Positions 1-6,921 of a stretch of DNA of 9,215 nucleotides are shown here, one piece after another. A program made the translations under genes and the position numbers. The stretch's first letter is position 1. Every line of letters begins with the position of its first letter. This DNA comes from an uncultured Bacteroidales bacterium. GTDB taxonomy: Bacteria > Bacteroidota > Bacteroidia > Bacteroidales > UBA932. The notes under the pieces were generated by a model, which saw only the letters and a program-made list of their open reading frames with translations, did not search any database and was not told the origin of the DNA. The stretch lies in contig CAMJHJ010000084.1 of assembly GCA_946405485.1 (NCBI GenBank), forward strand, positions 1-9,215. Reading direction: 5' to 3'.

Positions 1-110
1 AGATAGCAATAGCGCAGGCAACCACTACCCCCGCGGCGGCCGTGGGTGACAAGCGCTGCGATTTCCCGTTTTCCGCAGAGCTTTTCGGCTTTCGGAAAAG
101 TCAGGGGCAT
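1..110 (-). CDS. rnpA: Ribonuclease P protein component, N-terminal fragment (cut by window edge)
   Basis: This is the protein subunit of RNase P, which helps the catalytic RNA remove 5' leaders from precursor tRNAs. Only the first 36 codons and two bases are present; the gene continues past the left edge. The reading frame is open throughout. It begins MPLTFPKAEKLCGKREIAAL, matching the Bacteroidota RnpA N-terminus, where a short F-PKAEKLC stretch precedes the first helix. The Arg/Gly-rich segment near residues 24-30 and the following LRYCY fit the start of the central beta-sheet. The ATG shares its A with the hemD stop codon (TAATG), which suggests translational coupling, and hemD-rnpA adjacency is common in Bacteroidales. 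It is too short to check the RNR motif that defines the family. Identification rests on the N-terminal motif and the gene order. Confidence 0.82.
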   Translation of the reverse strand, partial: MPLTFPKAEKLCGKREIAALVTHGRRGGSGCLRYCY

Positions 111-850
111 TATTTGCTCAGATACAGCTCGATGGCCTTGGCGGCCGAAGGGACCTCCGGAGTGGGGGCCTGGATCTCAATGGAAAGACCGGCGTCCTCC
201 ATGGCCTTGACGATGGATTTGCCGTAGGAGACGAATTTCAGTTTCCCCTGCTGGAACTCGGGGAAATTGACGTACAGCGACTTCACGTCGGCCGGGTTGT
301 ACAGGACCGCAAGCTCGTAGGCGCTGAAGTCCACGTCCTTGAGGTCCTGGGACACGCTCTTGACGAAGACCGCCGTGGTGTAGCTGAGTTTCTTTTCGTC
401 GAAGAGACGGGTCAGGGGACCGCTGTTGGAATTGTCGGAAGTGACAATCAAGAATTTCTCGCCGGCATGCTTGGGGCCGATCAGGGCCACGACCGAGGCG
501 GGTGTGCCGTCGCCGTAGAAAATCTTGCGCTTGCGGTAGACGATATGCTTCTGGAGGTACATCGCGACCGCTTCCGTGGTGCAGAAATATTTCATCGTCT
601 CGGGGACTTTGACCCGGAGCTCTTCGCAGAGTTGGAAGAAGGCGTTGATCGCGTGGCGCGACGAGAAAACAACCGCCGTGTAGTCGAGGATATTGATGCG
701 TTGCGTCCTGAATTCGCGCGAGCTCAGGGGCTCGACCACGAAGAAGGGCTTGAACTCGATCTCAACTCCGAATTTCTCGGTCAGGGCCTCGTAGGGGGCC
801 ATGTTGTGCGGCGCGTTCTGCGAAACAAGTATCTTTCTGACAGTTCCCAT
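110..850 (-). CDS. hemD: Uroporphyrinogen-III synthase (HemD family)
   Basis: HemD closes and inverts ring D of hydroxymethylbilane to give uroporphyrinogen III, the branch point of tetrapyrrole synthesis, in the cytoplasm. The 246-residue protein has the usual family length of about 250. It starts MGTVRKILVSQ, as Bacteroidota HemD proteins do. It carries the VVFSSRHAINAFF segment at about residues 60-72 of domain 1, a domain 2 beginning near residue 130, and the C-terminal APTPEVPSAAKAIELYL segment. HemD sequences diverge strongly and have no strict catalytic signature. I chose ATG 850 because family N-termini align there and GGAG lies just upstream. An in-frame TTG at 874 would add eight unconserved residues. 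The gene lies 39 bp after the DUF4271 gene and overlaps rnpA by one base. No other heme gene is in view, so a complete pathway cannot be assumed. Confidence 0.85.
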   Translation of the reverse strand: MGTVRKILVSQNAPHNMAPYEALTEKFGVEIEFKPFFVVEPLSSREFRTQRINILDYTAVVFSSRHAINAFFQLCEELRVKVPETMKYFCTTEAVAMYLQKHIVYRKRKIFYGDGTPASVVALIGPKHAGEKFLIVTSDNSNSGPLTRLFDEKKLSYTTAVFVKSVSQDLKDVDFSAYELAVLYNPADVKSLYVNFPEFQQGKLKFVSYGKSIVKAMEDAGLSIEIQAPTPEVPSAAKAIELYLSK

Positions 851-889
851 ATCTCCAAAAATTGGGGTCGTCAAATGCGGTCAGGACCC

Positions 890-1630
890 TCACAGGCAAA
901 GACCGGCGGCGACCAGGATTCCCAACGGTAGGAATTCAAGGGCGCAAAGATACAAAAATGTTGACAATGGCGAGCAAGATGAGGCCAAAATTTGCGCTTT
1001 CCGCCATAAAAACAGCGCGTAAACCAGTCCCATGGTGACGAACAGCACGATGCGGATGGTCTGCTCGGCCGCCCGGAAAGCATAGAAGATGCCGACCACG
1101 CCGAAAAGAATAAAAGTCAAGATGACAAAGTAGTTGCGCTCGGCGCGGCGGGCGGTCTGGAAGGTGCTGAGATGCGAGGCGCGGGACTCCGCGGCGAGGT
1201 AGATCAGGCTGCGGAGCAGGTACCAGGCGAGGAAGCTGCCAATCACGGCAAGGGTCCTCCAATCCATGGGAATGCGCTCGAAAAACTGTGGCTCGAACAG
1301 GCGGAAGCGGCTGATGATCAGGCAGAAAGGAACGATGCAGAGGAAGGCGATGCCGTCGCGCGTCCGGGCCAGCTGGAGGCTGGCTTCGATCGTGAGGTTC
1401 CATCTCCAGCGGCTGAAGCATTTGGCGATGTGGGGGAGGATGCGGTAGAGGCTGGGGATGCTGAATGCCAGCGCGAGGGCCGAGGCGATGACCAGCCCCC
1501 AGTTGAGGGGAAAGTCTCCCCAATTGAGGGACAGCGCCTCGCCGGCGCGCCGGGCCTCGTCGCCCATCAGCAGCGTGCCGGAACGGAAGGCCTCTTCCAT
1601 CGGGCGGTATAATCCTCCTTGCAGCAACAT
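890..1630 (-). CDS. DUF4271 family integral membrane protein
   Basis: This is an inner-membrane protein of unknown function, found mainly in Bacteroidota and often encoded next to hemD. The 246 residues contain about six hydrophobic segments, near 44-62, 93-108, 125-147, 166-184, 191-209 and 222-244. A basic loop lies between the first two. The C-terminal end, FLYLCALEFLPLGILVAAGL, resembles the conserved end of DUF4271 proteins. I see no catalytic motif. The given ATG follows the yciH stop after one base (TGACATG), which favours coupled translation. A second ATG at 1600 is possible: a perfect AAGGAGG lies 13 bases before it, inside codons 4-6 of the longer form, so the true N-terminus may be ten residues shorter. 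Family assignment is fairly secure; function is unknown. Confidence 0.78.
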   Translation of the reverse strand: MLLQGGLYRPMEEAFRSGTLLMGDEARRAGEALSLNWGDFPLNWGLVIASALALAFSIPSLYRILPHIAKCFSRWRWNLTIEASLQLARTRDGIAFLCIVPFCLIISRFRLFEPQFFERIPMDWRTLAVIGSFLAWYLLRSLIYLAAESRASHLSTFQTARRAERNYFVILTFILFGVVGIFYAFRAAEQTIRIVLFVTMGLVYALFLWRKAQILASSCSPLSTFLYLCALEFLPLGILVAAGLCL

Positions 1631-1631
1631 G

Positions 1632-1976
1632 TCAATTCCCGCGTTTGGCGTTATATCCCATGCCCTGGAGCAGGGCGGTCACCTTGTCGCGCAGGTCGCC
1701 CTGGATGGTGATTTCGCCGTCCTTGGCGGTCCCGCCGACGCCGCATTTGACCTTCAGCTCCTTGCCGAGCGCCTTGAGGTCCTCTTCGGAGCCCACGAAT
1801 CCCTTGACGAGCGTGACTTGCTTGCCGGCCCGCTGGCGGCGGTCCAGTGCGACGATGAGCCGCTGCTTCGAGGGCGCAAGGGTCTCGACCGCCGGCGCCT
1901 CTCCGGTGTCGAAGTGGAAGTCGGGGTTGGTCGAATAGACCATGCCCAGGCGTTTTTTCCAGTCGTTATCTGCCAT
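1632..1976 (-). CDS. yciH: SUI1/eIF1-like translation factor (YciH family)
   Basis: This is a bacterial homologue of eukaryotic eIF1. The SUI1 fold binds the small ribosomal subunit and is thought to affect start-codon fidelity; its bacterial role is less clear. The 114-residue protein has an N-terminal segment (MADNDWKKRLGMVYSTNPDF) typical of Bacteroidota members, then a SUI1 domain at about 38-110. That domain contains RRQRAGKQVTLVKGF and the conserved LKVKCGVGGTAKDGEITIQGD region, near residues 74-94. An upstream in-frame TTG at 2045 would add 23 residues, but it lies upstream of the likely -10-type box at 1994-2001 and overlaps the divergent gene start, so ATG 1976 is preferred. It is the first gene of the minus-strand operon and is followed after one base by the DUF4271 gene. 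Confidence 0.9.
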   Translation of the reverse strand: MADNDWKKRLGMVYSTNPDFHFDTGEAPAVETLAPSKQRLIVALDRRQRAGKQVTLVKGFVGSEEDLKALGKELKVKCGVGGTAKDGEITIQGDLRDKVTALLQGMGYNAKRGN

Positions 1977-1989
1977 CTCTGCGCACTTT

Positions 1990-2023
1990 TTTGCAAAGAT
2001 AAGGAAATCCTTTCGTATCTTTG
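1990..2023 (+). promoter_or_regulatory. Predicted promoter for the DUF2723 gene
   Basis: TATCTTTG at 2016-2023 fully matches the Bacteroidota -7 consensus TAnnTTTG, and TTTG at 1990-1993 could be the -33 element. The spacing of 22 bases is slightly longer than usual. Transcription would start near 2030, giving a short AT-rich leader of about 15 bases with no Shine-Dalgarno sequence before ATG 2045. The -33 element abuts the -7 box of the opposing promoter, so polymerase binding at the two may be mutually exclusive. Confidence 0.6.
1994..2001 (-). promoter_or_regulatory. Predicted promoter -7 box for the yciH-DUF4271-hemD-rnpA operon
   Basis: Read on the minus strand, this is TATCTTTG, a full match to the Bacteroidota -7 consensus TAnnTTTG. 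Transcription would start near 1986-1988, giving a leader of roughly 10 bases before yciH ATG 1976. No good TTTG -33 element sits about 20 bases upstream. It lies back to back with the plus-strand promoter at 1990-2023. Confidence 0.6.
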
Positions 2024-2044
2024 TCCGAATAGATTCAGAATTCA

Positions 2045-5000
2045 ATGGATAAAAAGAAGTTCAATCTCTGGAACAAGGTGACCGCCGCCGTCGTATTCGC
2101 CATCTCGGCGTTCACCTATCTGTCCACCATAGAACCTACGGCGTCCTTCTGGGACTGCGGAGAGTTCATCGCATCATCCTACAAGCTGGAAGTGGGTCAC
2201 CCGCCGGGAAACCCCGTGTTCCAGCTTTTCGCCCGCTTCTTCACGATGTTCGGGGACAAGATGCACGCGGCCGTGCTGGTCAACGCGATGAGCGCCCTGT
2301 GCTCGGCGCTGACCATTTTCCTGCTGTACCTGACCATCGTGTTCCTGGTGAAGCGCCTGGTGCCGAAGGGTGAGGACGGGGAATGGACGCCCGCCGGTGC
2401 GGTGGCCATCTTCGGCAGCGCCGCGGTCGGCGCGCTGGCGTATTGCTTCTCGGATACCTTCTGGTTCTCCGCCGTGGAGGGCGAAGTGTATGCGATGTCG
2501 TCGCTCTTCACCGCCCTGGTGTTCTGGGCGATGACGCGCTGGTACGAGGTCGCCGACGAGCCTTACGCGAACCGCTGGATCGTGCTGATCTCCTTCCTGA
2601 TGGGCCTGTCGATCGGTATCCATCTGCTGAACCTGCTGACGATCCCCGTGCTGGTGTTCATGTATTACTACCGCAAGCGTGAGAACGGGCAGTATTCCTT
2701 CTGGGAATGCGTCAAGATCATGCTGGTGTCCGTGGTGATCCTGGCGCTGATGGTCTTCTTCCTCATCCCTTATCTCCCGAAAATCGCGGCTTACGTGGAC
2801 CTGTTCTTCGTGAACACCCTGGGCCTGCCTTACAACACCGGCGCGGCGTTCTTCATGGTCGCCCTGCTCGCCGCGTGCTTCTGGGGCCTGTTCACCACGC
2901 TGAAGAAGGAGAAGGTGTTCTGGAATACGGCGCTCCTCTGCCTGACGACGATCGTGGTGGGATTCTCGCTGTTCAGCATCGTGATCATCCGTTCCTCCGT
3001 CAAGACCCCGACCAACGAGTATCAGCCCGATAACCCCTTCACCCTGGTGCGTTACCTGTCCCGCGAGCAGTACGGCAGCACGCCGCTCCTGTACGGTCAG
3101 TATTTCGATGCGCCTTACGACTTGGAGAGCAACAACTATTGGGCGCCGCTGGACGGCAAGTACAAGAAGGTGCAGGGCCCCGTGGACGCGAAGTACCACG
3201 CCTCCGGCAAGATGCTTTTCCCGCGCATGTGGAATGCCGATCCCAAGGCGATCGAGTTCTATGAGAGCTACATGGACGGCAAGGGACGCCGGATCGCCGG
3301 ATCCGAGCACAAGAAGCCGACGATGGGGGCCAACCTGGCGTTCTTCTTCGACTATCAGATGAATTGGATGTACTGGCGTTATTTCATGTGGAATTTCGCC
3401 GGCCGGCAGAACGATATCCACGGGCAGACGCCCGGAGACATGTTCTTCGGCAACTGGGAGAGCGGTATCAAGCCGCTGGACGAGCTGCGTCTGGGCGACC
3501 AGCACCTCGCTCCCTCCACCTTGCGCAACAACAAGGGCAAGAACCACTATTACCTGCTGCCGCTCCTGCTGGGCTTGCTGGGTCTGTTCTTCCAGTTCGC
3601 CCGCGACAAGCGGGGCTGCTGGCTGGTGTTCCTGCTGTTCTTCATGACCGGCATCGCGGTGGTCCTGTACCTGAACCAGCCGCCGTACCAGGTGCGTGAG
3701 CGGGACTATGCCTATGCGGGTTCGTTCTATGCGTTCAGCATCTGGATCGGCATGGCGGTCGCCGCGATCGTCGGCTGGGTCACGCAGGGCCTGAAGAAGA
3801 AGGAGAGCATGGCGGTGGCGGCCGTGGCGACGGCTGCGTGCCTGTGCGTGCCGGCCCTGATGGCGGCCGAGAACTGGGACGACCATGACCGGAGCAACCG
3901 CTACACGGCGGTCGAGATGGCGCGGAACTACCTCAATTCGGTGGGTCCGGACGGCATCCTGATCACCCACGGAGACAATGATACCTTCCCGCTCTGGTAT
4001 GCCCAGGAGGTGGAGGAGGTGCGTCCCGACGTGCGTATCTGCAACACTTCGCTGCTGGGTACGGACTGGCACATCGACCAGATGACCTGGGCGGTCAACA
4101 AGTCCGCTCCGCTGGACCTGAAGGTGCCGCACAGCATGTATCTTTACGGTACCAACGAGTACGTCTATATCTATGACACCAAGAATCAGCCGATGCAGCT
4201 GAAGGATGTGATGGATGTTTTCCGTCATCCGGACATCAAGATCGCCCTGTCCAGCGGCAAGAAGGTGGATTTCATCATTTCGCGGAAGCTCGTCATCCCG
4301 GTCAACAAGGAGAACGCGCTGAAGTCCGGCATCGTGCCGGAGAAGTTCGCGGACCAGATCCAGGATGAGATCGTGCTGCAGATCCCGGAGGGTAAGAATT
4401 ACCTGACCAAGCCGGAGCTCTTCATGCTCGACCTGCTGTCCAACTATCAGTGGGACAGGCCGATCCATATGCTGAACTCGGGTGGCGACCTGGATATCGG
4501 CCTGAAGGATTACCTGATGTATGACGGCTATTCGACGCACTTGATCCCGTTCCGCAACCGGCCGGGCAGCGTCCAGCCGGGCAAGGTCGACGTGGACCGC
4601 CTGTATCACATGATCAAGGATGTGTACAGCTGGGATGCGCTGAAGCGGAAGGATTATTTCGTGGATTACCAGAACCTGATCACCCATCTGGGCGTCCTGT
4701 CGCAGCGGAGTATCTTCCTCAATGCGGCCAATGCCTGCATGCTCAACGATCAGTATGAGCGGGCGACGGAGCTGCTGGATATGTGCCAGGAGTGCGTGCC
4801 GTCGGATCTTTATCCGCTGGAGTCGCTCTGCCTCGGTTTCTCCGCCAACGATTACGTCGTGATCCAGATGATTGACGACTACCTGATGCTGGGCGAGCGC
4901 GAGAAGGGCTTGAAGCTGGCGGCGGAACTGGCGGACCAGATCATGACGTCGGCGCGCTTCTACAAGCAGTTCTATCCGTATGAGAAGCAGAACCTGGAGA

Positions 5001-5203
5001 CTTGCGCCAACTTTATCTATTATCTGATCGATGCGCTGAAGTCTGACGGGGAGAGGACGTTTGCCTCCATGGTTGAGGAGAACCTGAAGAAGGTCCTGTC
5101 CGGCCAGACGGCCATCGATGACGATGAGCCTTTAGTGGTTCCGGAAAATTCTGGATCTGAGCCGGTTGCGACCCAGGAGCCGGCGCCTGCGCCGGCCAGT
5201 TAG
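2045..5203 (+). CDS. DUF2723 family GT-C-type membrane glycosyltransferase-like protein
   Basis: This is a large membrane protein of the DUF2723 family, which resembles protein O-mannosyltransferases and other GT-C enzymes. Such enzymes transfer sugars from lipid-linked donors on the outer face of the inner membrane. The 1052 residues begin with a transmembrane helix (about 12-29), then a loop with FWDCGEF: D37 and E40 occupy the place of the acidic pair of GT-C enzymes. HPPGNP follows at 52-57. About seven more helices run to residue 314. Next come a polar region (about 315-500) and four further helices (about 502-606), interrupted by the conserved QPPYQVRERDYAYAG at 545-559. A soluble C-terminal domain from about 607 includes ENWDDHDRSNRY and THGDNDTFPLWYAQE, and ends in a Pro/Ala/Glu tail. 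Length is normal for Bacteroidota members. It is transcribed alone. A role in protein O-glycosylation is inferred from the family; substrate and donor are unknown. Confidence 0.88.
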   Translation: MDKKKFNLWNKVTAAVVFAISAFTYLSTIEPTASFWDCGEFIASSYKLEVGHPPGNPVFQLFARFFTMFGDKMHAAVLVNAMSALCSALTIFLLYLTIVFLVKRLVPKGEDGEWTPAGAVAIFGSAAVGALAYCFSDTFWFSAVEGEVYAMSSLFTALVFWAMTRWYEVADEPYANRWIVLISFLMGLSIGIHLLNLLTIPVLVFMYYYRKRENGQYSFWECVKIMLVSVVILALMVFFLIPYLPKIAAYVDLFFVNTLGLPYNTGAAFFMVALLAACFWGLFTTLKKEKVFWNTALLCLTTIVVGFSLFSIVIIRSSVKTPTNEYQPDNPFTLVRYLSREQYGSTPLLYGQYFDAPYDLESNNYWAPLDGKYKKVQGPVDAKYHASGKMLFPRMWNADPKAIEFYESYMDGKGRRIAGSEHKKPTMGANLAFFFDYQMNWMYWRYFMWNFAGRQNDIHGQTPGDMFFGNWESGIKPLDELRLGDQHLAPSTLRNNKGKNHYYLLPLLLGLLGLFFQFARDKRGCWLVFLLFFMTGIAVVLYLNQPPYQVRERDYAYAGSFYAFSIWIGMAVAAIVGWVTQGLKKKESMAVAAVATAACLCVPALMAAENWDDHDRSNRYTAVEMARNYLNSVGPDGILITHGDNDTFPLWYAQEVEEVRPDVRICNTSLLGTDWHIDQMTWAVNKSAPLDLKVPHSMYLYGTNEYVYIYDTKNQPMQLKDVMDVFRHPDIKIALSSGKKVDFIISRKLVIPVNKENALKSGIVPEKFADQIQDEIVLQIPEGKNYLTKPELFMLDLLSNYQWDRPIHMLNSGGDLDIGLKDYLMYDGYSTHLIPFRNRPGSVQPGKVDVDRLYHMIKDVYSWDALKRKDYFVDYQNLITHLGVLSQRSIFLNAANACMLNDQYERATELLDMCQECVPSDLYPLESLCLGFSANDYVVIQMIDDYLMLGEREKGLKLAAELADQIMTSARFYKQFYPYEKQNLETCANFIYYLIDALKSDGERTFASMVEENLKKVLSGQTAIDDDEPLVVPENSGSEPVATQEPAPAPAS
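5179..5196. other. GC-rich perfect inverted repeat at the 3' end of the DUF2723 gene
   Basis: GCCGGCGC (5179-5186) and GCGCCGGC (5189-5196) can form a 7-bp stem with the loop CCTG. It lies within the last codons, encoding a Pro/Ala repeat, just before the 11-bp gap between two convergent genes. No clear T-tract follows on either strand; the only nearby AT-rich stretch is TTTGAAAAA at 5206-5214. It could help end transcription or protect the mRNA end, but it may simply reflect the GC-rich Ala-Pro codons. Confidence 0.35.
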
Positions 5204-5214
5204 CGTTTGAAAAA

Positions 5215-6156
5215 CTAGCGCTCGAGGCGCACGAAGATGGAGAGCGGGAGGGCTTTGCCGAAGCGGTCACGCAAGGCGAGTTCCCCGCTTTCCATTTTGT
5301 ATTCTCCCTTGAGCCGGAAGGCTTCCCGGAGCGTGGTCTCGCCGAGGAGGGGAGAGTAGCCGTTGGAATAGAGGTTGAGGACGAGGAAGCTGTCGCGGGG
5401 CTCGAGGATCTGCGAGACGGTCTTGAGCATGTCGAAGAGACACTCGTCGAGTTTCCATTTCTCGCCGTCGGGGCCGTGGCCGTAGGCGGGCGGGTCGAGG
5501 ATGATGCCCTGGTAGAGGTTGCCGCGCTTGGCTTCGCGCTTGGCGAATTTCATGGCGTCTTCTACGACCCAGCGGATGTCTTGGAGGCCGCTGCTTTCCA
5601 TGTTGCCGCGAGCCCAGGTGACGACCTGGCGCACCGAGTCGAGGTGGGTGACGTCGGCGCCGGCTGCCCGGGCGGCCAGGGAGGCGGCTCCGGTGTAGGC
5701 GAAGAGGTTCAGCACTTTAGGGTGCCTGGCAGGGCGTCCGTCGGCGGTTTCCTTGGCTTTTTCGCAGAGCGCGCGTGTCCGGCTGTAGATGAATTCCCAG
5801 TTGGGGGCTTGCTCGGGGAAGACGCCCACGTGCTTGAAGGCGGTGAGGCCGAGGCGGAGGGAGAAGGCGAGGCCTTCCTGCGCTCCGCGGTAGCGGATAT
5901 ACCACTGGTCGTCCATCTTGCGGAGGCGCTCCCAGGTGCCGCTGTCTTCCTTGCCGGCCTTGGCGAATCCGGCGCCGGGTTTGAAGCGGGTGTGGCTAAG
6001 CCTGGCCCATTCAGCTGCGCTTAAGTTTTTGTCCCAGAGGGCTTTGGGCTCCGGACGGGCAAGGACGTAGGCGCCGAAACGTTCCAGTTTCTCGCCGTTT
6101 CCGCTGTCAAGGAGTTCGTAATCTTTCCAGAAGGTGCCGGGGTATTCGATGGTCAT
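5215..6156 (-). CDS. Class I SAM-dependent methyltransferase, RlmI/RlmK-like
   Basis: This is a predicted RNA methyltransferase that uses S-adenosylmethionine. The 313 residues contain a Rossmann-fold methyltransferase domain from about 110. Motif I, VLNLFAYTGAAS, is at 148-159; an acidic ribose-binding residue in HLDSV is D173; ED at 199-200 probably contacts the adenine; and motif IV, DPPAYGHGP, is at 221-229. The combination NLFAYTGAAS plus DPPxYG is typical of the 23S rRNA cytosine methyltransferase group of RlmI and the C-terminal half of RlmL (COG1092-like). The protein is shorter than E. coli RlmI (396 residues) and I see no PUA domain at its N-terminus, so target and base specificity are uncertain. 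Its ATG lies four bases after the thioesterase stop, indicating one transcript. It ends 11 bp from the convergent DUF2723 gene. Confidence 0.85.
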   Translation of the reverse strand: MTIEYPGTFWKDYELLDSGNGEKLERFGAYVLARPEPKALWDKNLSAAEWARLSHTRFKPGAGFAKAGKEDSGTWERLRKMDDQWYIRYRGAQEGLAFSLRLGLTAFKHVGVFPEQAPNWEFIYSRTRALCEKAKETADGRPARHPKVLNLFAYTGAASLAARAAGADVTHLDSVRQVVTWARGNMESSGLQDIRWVVEDAMKFAKREAKRGNLYQGIILDPPAYGHGPDGEKWKLDECLFDMLKTVSQILEPRDSFLVLNLYSNGYSPLLGETTLREAFRLKGEYKMESGELALRDRFGKALPLSIFVRLER

Positions 6157-6160
6157 GGCT

Positions 6161-6889
6161 TCAGAAGGTCATTTTGCAGATGAAGACCTGGGCGTCGGCG
6201 ACGCGGCCTTCGACATAGTGGACGCCGTCCGCTTCCGCGTGGAAGAGTCCGACGGTTTCGCCCGGCCGGGCTTCGCGGTTGAAGTTGATTTCGATTTCCT
6301 TCAGGGTCTTGTTGAAGCTCAGCTCGTCGGGGAGGCAGTCCATCGCCCAGGCGGTGTAGCGGGTGTTGTTGACGTGGCGGTTGGAGTCCACGTCGGAGTA
6401 TCTGACTTCGTGGTCGGCGACTTTTTCGAGGGTGGAGCCGCGGGGGATGACGATCTTGCCGGCCGGGGTTTCGATCGCGTGTCCGGGCTGCTGGGGCTCG
6501 GGCGGAATGATGTCGGTCAGGCCGTCGGGACGCAGCATGCGGCGCTGGTCTTTCTCCATGATGACCCAGGAGCTGGTCGCGTCGATGAGGTCGTTGCCTT
6601 CGGCATCCCGGACGAGGTAGTCACGGAGGAAGAAGACGGAGCAGATGCCCTTGTGCCAGGTCTCGAGGGTGATGGGCTCGTAGCGGACGGGCATGCGGTT
6701 GAAGCGCACGTGCATCCGGGCGAGGACCCAGACGGCGTTGGCGGCGGCCACGGTGACGGAGTCGTCGAAGTGCAGTTCCTTGGCGCCGACGGTGGCGATC
6801 TCCTGGGCGATATCCATGAAGGAGACGGGCCGGAGGAGGTTGCGGACGTCGGCCATATAGGTCGTGACGGAGAGTTTCTGGATGGGCAT
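6161..6889 (-). CDS. Acyl-ACP thioesterase (FatA/FatB-like)
   Basis: It hydrolyses acyl-acyl carrier protein to free fatty acid and so ends chain elongation in the cytoplasm. The 242-residue protein matches bacterial acyl-ACP thioesterases with two hotdog domains. The first runs to about residue 125 and includes NAVWVLARMHVRFNRMP. The second contains SDVDSNRHVNNTRYTAWAMD, in which D168, N170 and H172 line up with the catalytic Asp-x-Asn-x-His of plant FatB. A glutamate in KEIEINFNREARPGE (about 198-212) could be the fourth residue. ATG 6889 was chosen because the longer version starts with a TTG at 6919, upstream of the promoter box at 6908-6915, so it would not be transcribed from that promoter. 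It leads a two-gene operon with the methyltransferase and is divergent from pgk. Chain-length preference cannot be read from sequence. Confidence 0.87.
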   Translation of the reverse strand: MPIQKLSVTTYMADVRNLLRPVSFMDIAQEIATVGAKELHFDDSVTVAAANAVWVLARMHVRFNRMPVRYEPITLETWHKGICSVFFLRDYLVRDAEGNDLIDATSSWVIMEKDQRRMLRPDGLTDIIPPEPQQPGHAIETPAGKIVIPRGSTLEKVADHEVRYSDVDSNRHVNNTRYTAWAMDCLPDELSFNKTLKEIEINFNREARPGETVGLFHAEADGVHYVEGRVADAQVFICKMTF

Positions 6890-6907
6890 CTGAACGTTTA
6901 TTTTTTG

Positions 6908-6915
6908 CAAAGGTA
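6908..6915 (-). promoter_or_regulatory. Predicted promoter -7 box for the thioesterase-methyltransferase operon
   Basis: On the minus strand this reads TACCTTTG, a full match to TAnnTTTG. Transcription would start around 6900-6902, leaving an A-rich leader of about a dozen bases before ATG 6889. No convincing -33 TTTG is visible at the expected distance. It forms the left arm of a near-perfect inverted repeat with the pgk promoter. Confidence 0.62.
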
Positions 6916-6921
6916 GCAAAT

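Noticed and set aside
851..874. Upstream TTG start for hemD
   Set aside because: It adds eight residues that relatives lack, and ATG 850 matches the usual family N-terminus.
936..1523. A 195-codon minus-strand frame overlapping the DUF4271 gene
   Set aside because: It is a Pro/His/Arg-rich out-of-frame reading of a hydrophobic membrane protein gene. The membrane protein frame is the real one.
467..2081. Plus-strand frames at 467-931, 1172-1612 and 1458-2081
   Set aside because: They are antisense to hemD, the DUF4271 gene and yciH. Composition and lack of motifs mark them as shadows.
2174..4687. An 837-codon open frame on the minus strand inside the DUF2723 gene
   Set aside because: The product is extremely rich in His, Arg, Gln, Val and Glu, with no recognisable domain. 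This is what antisense frames look like opposite GC-rich codons. The plus-strand gene has intact family motifs throughout.
5476..6916. Long plus-strand frames opposite the methyltransferase and thioesterase (5476-6024 and 6134-6916)
   Set aside because: The Gly/Val/Ala/Asp-rich products lack motifs, and the opposite strand encodes well-conserved proteins with catalytic residues in place.
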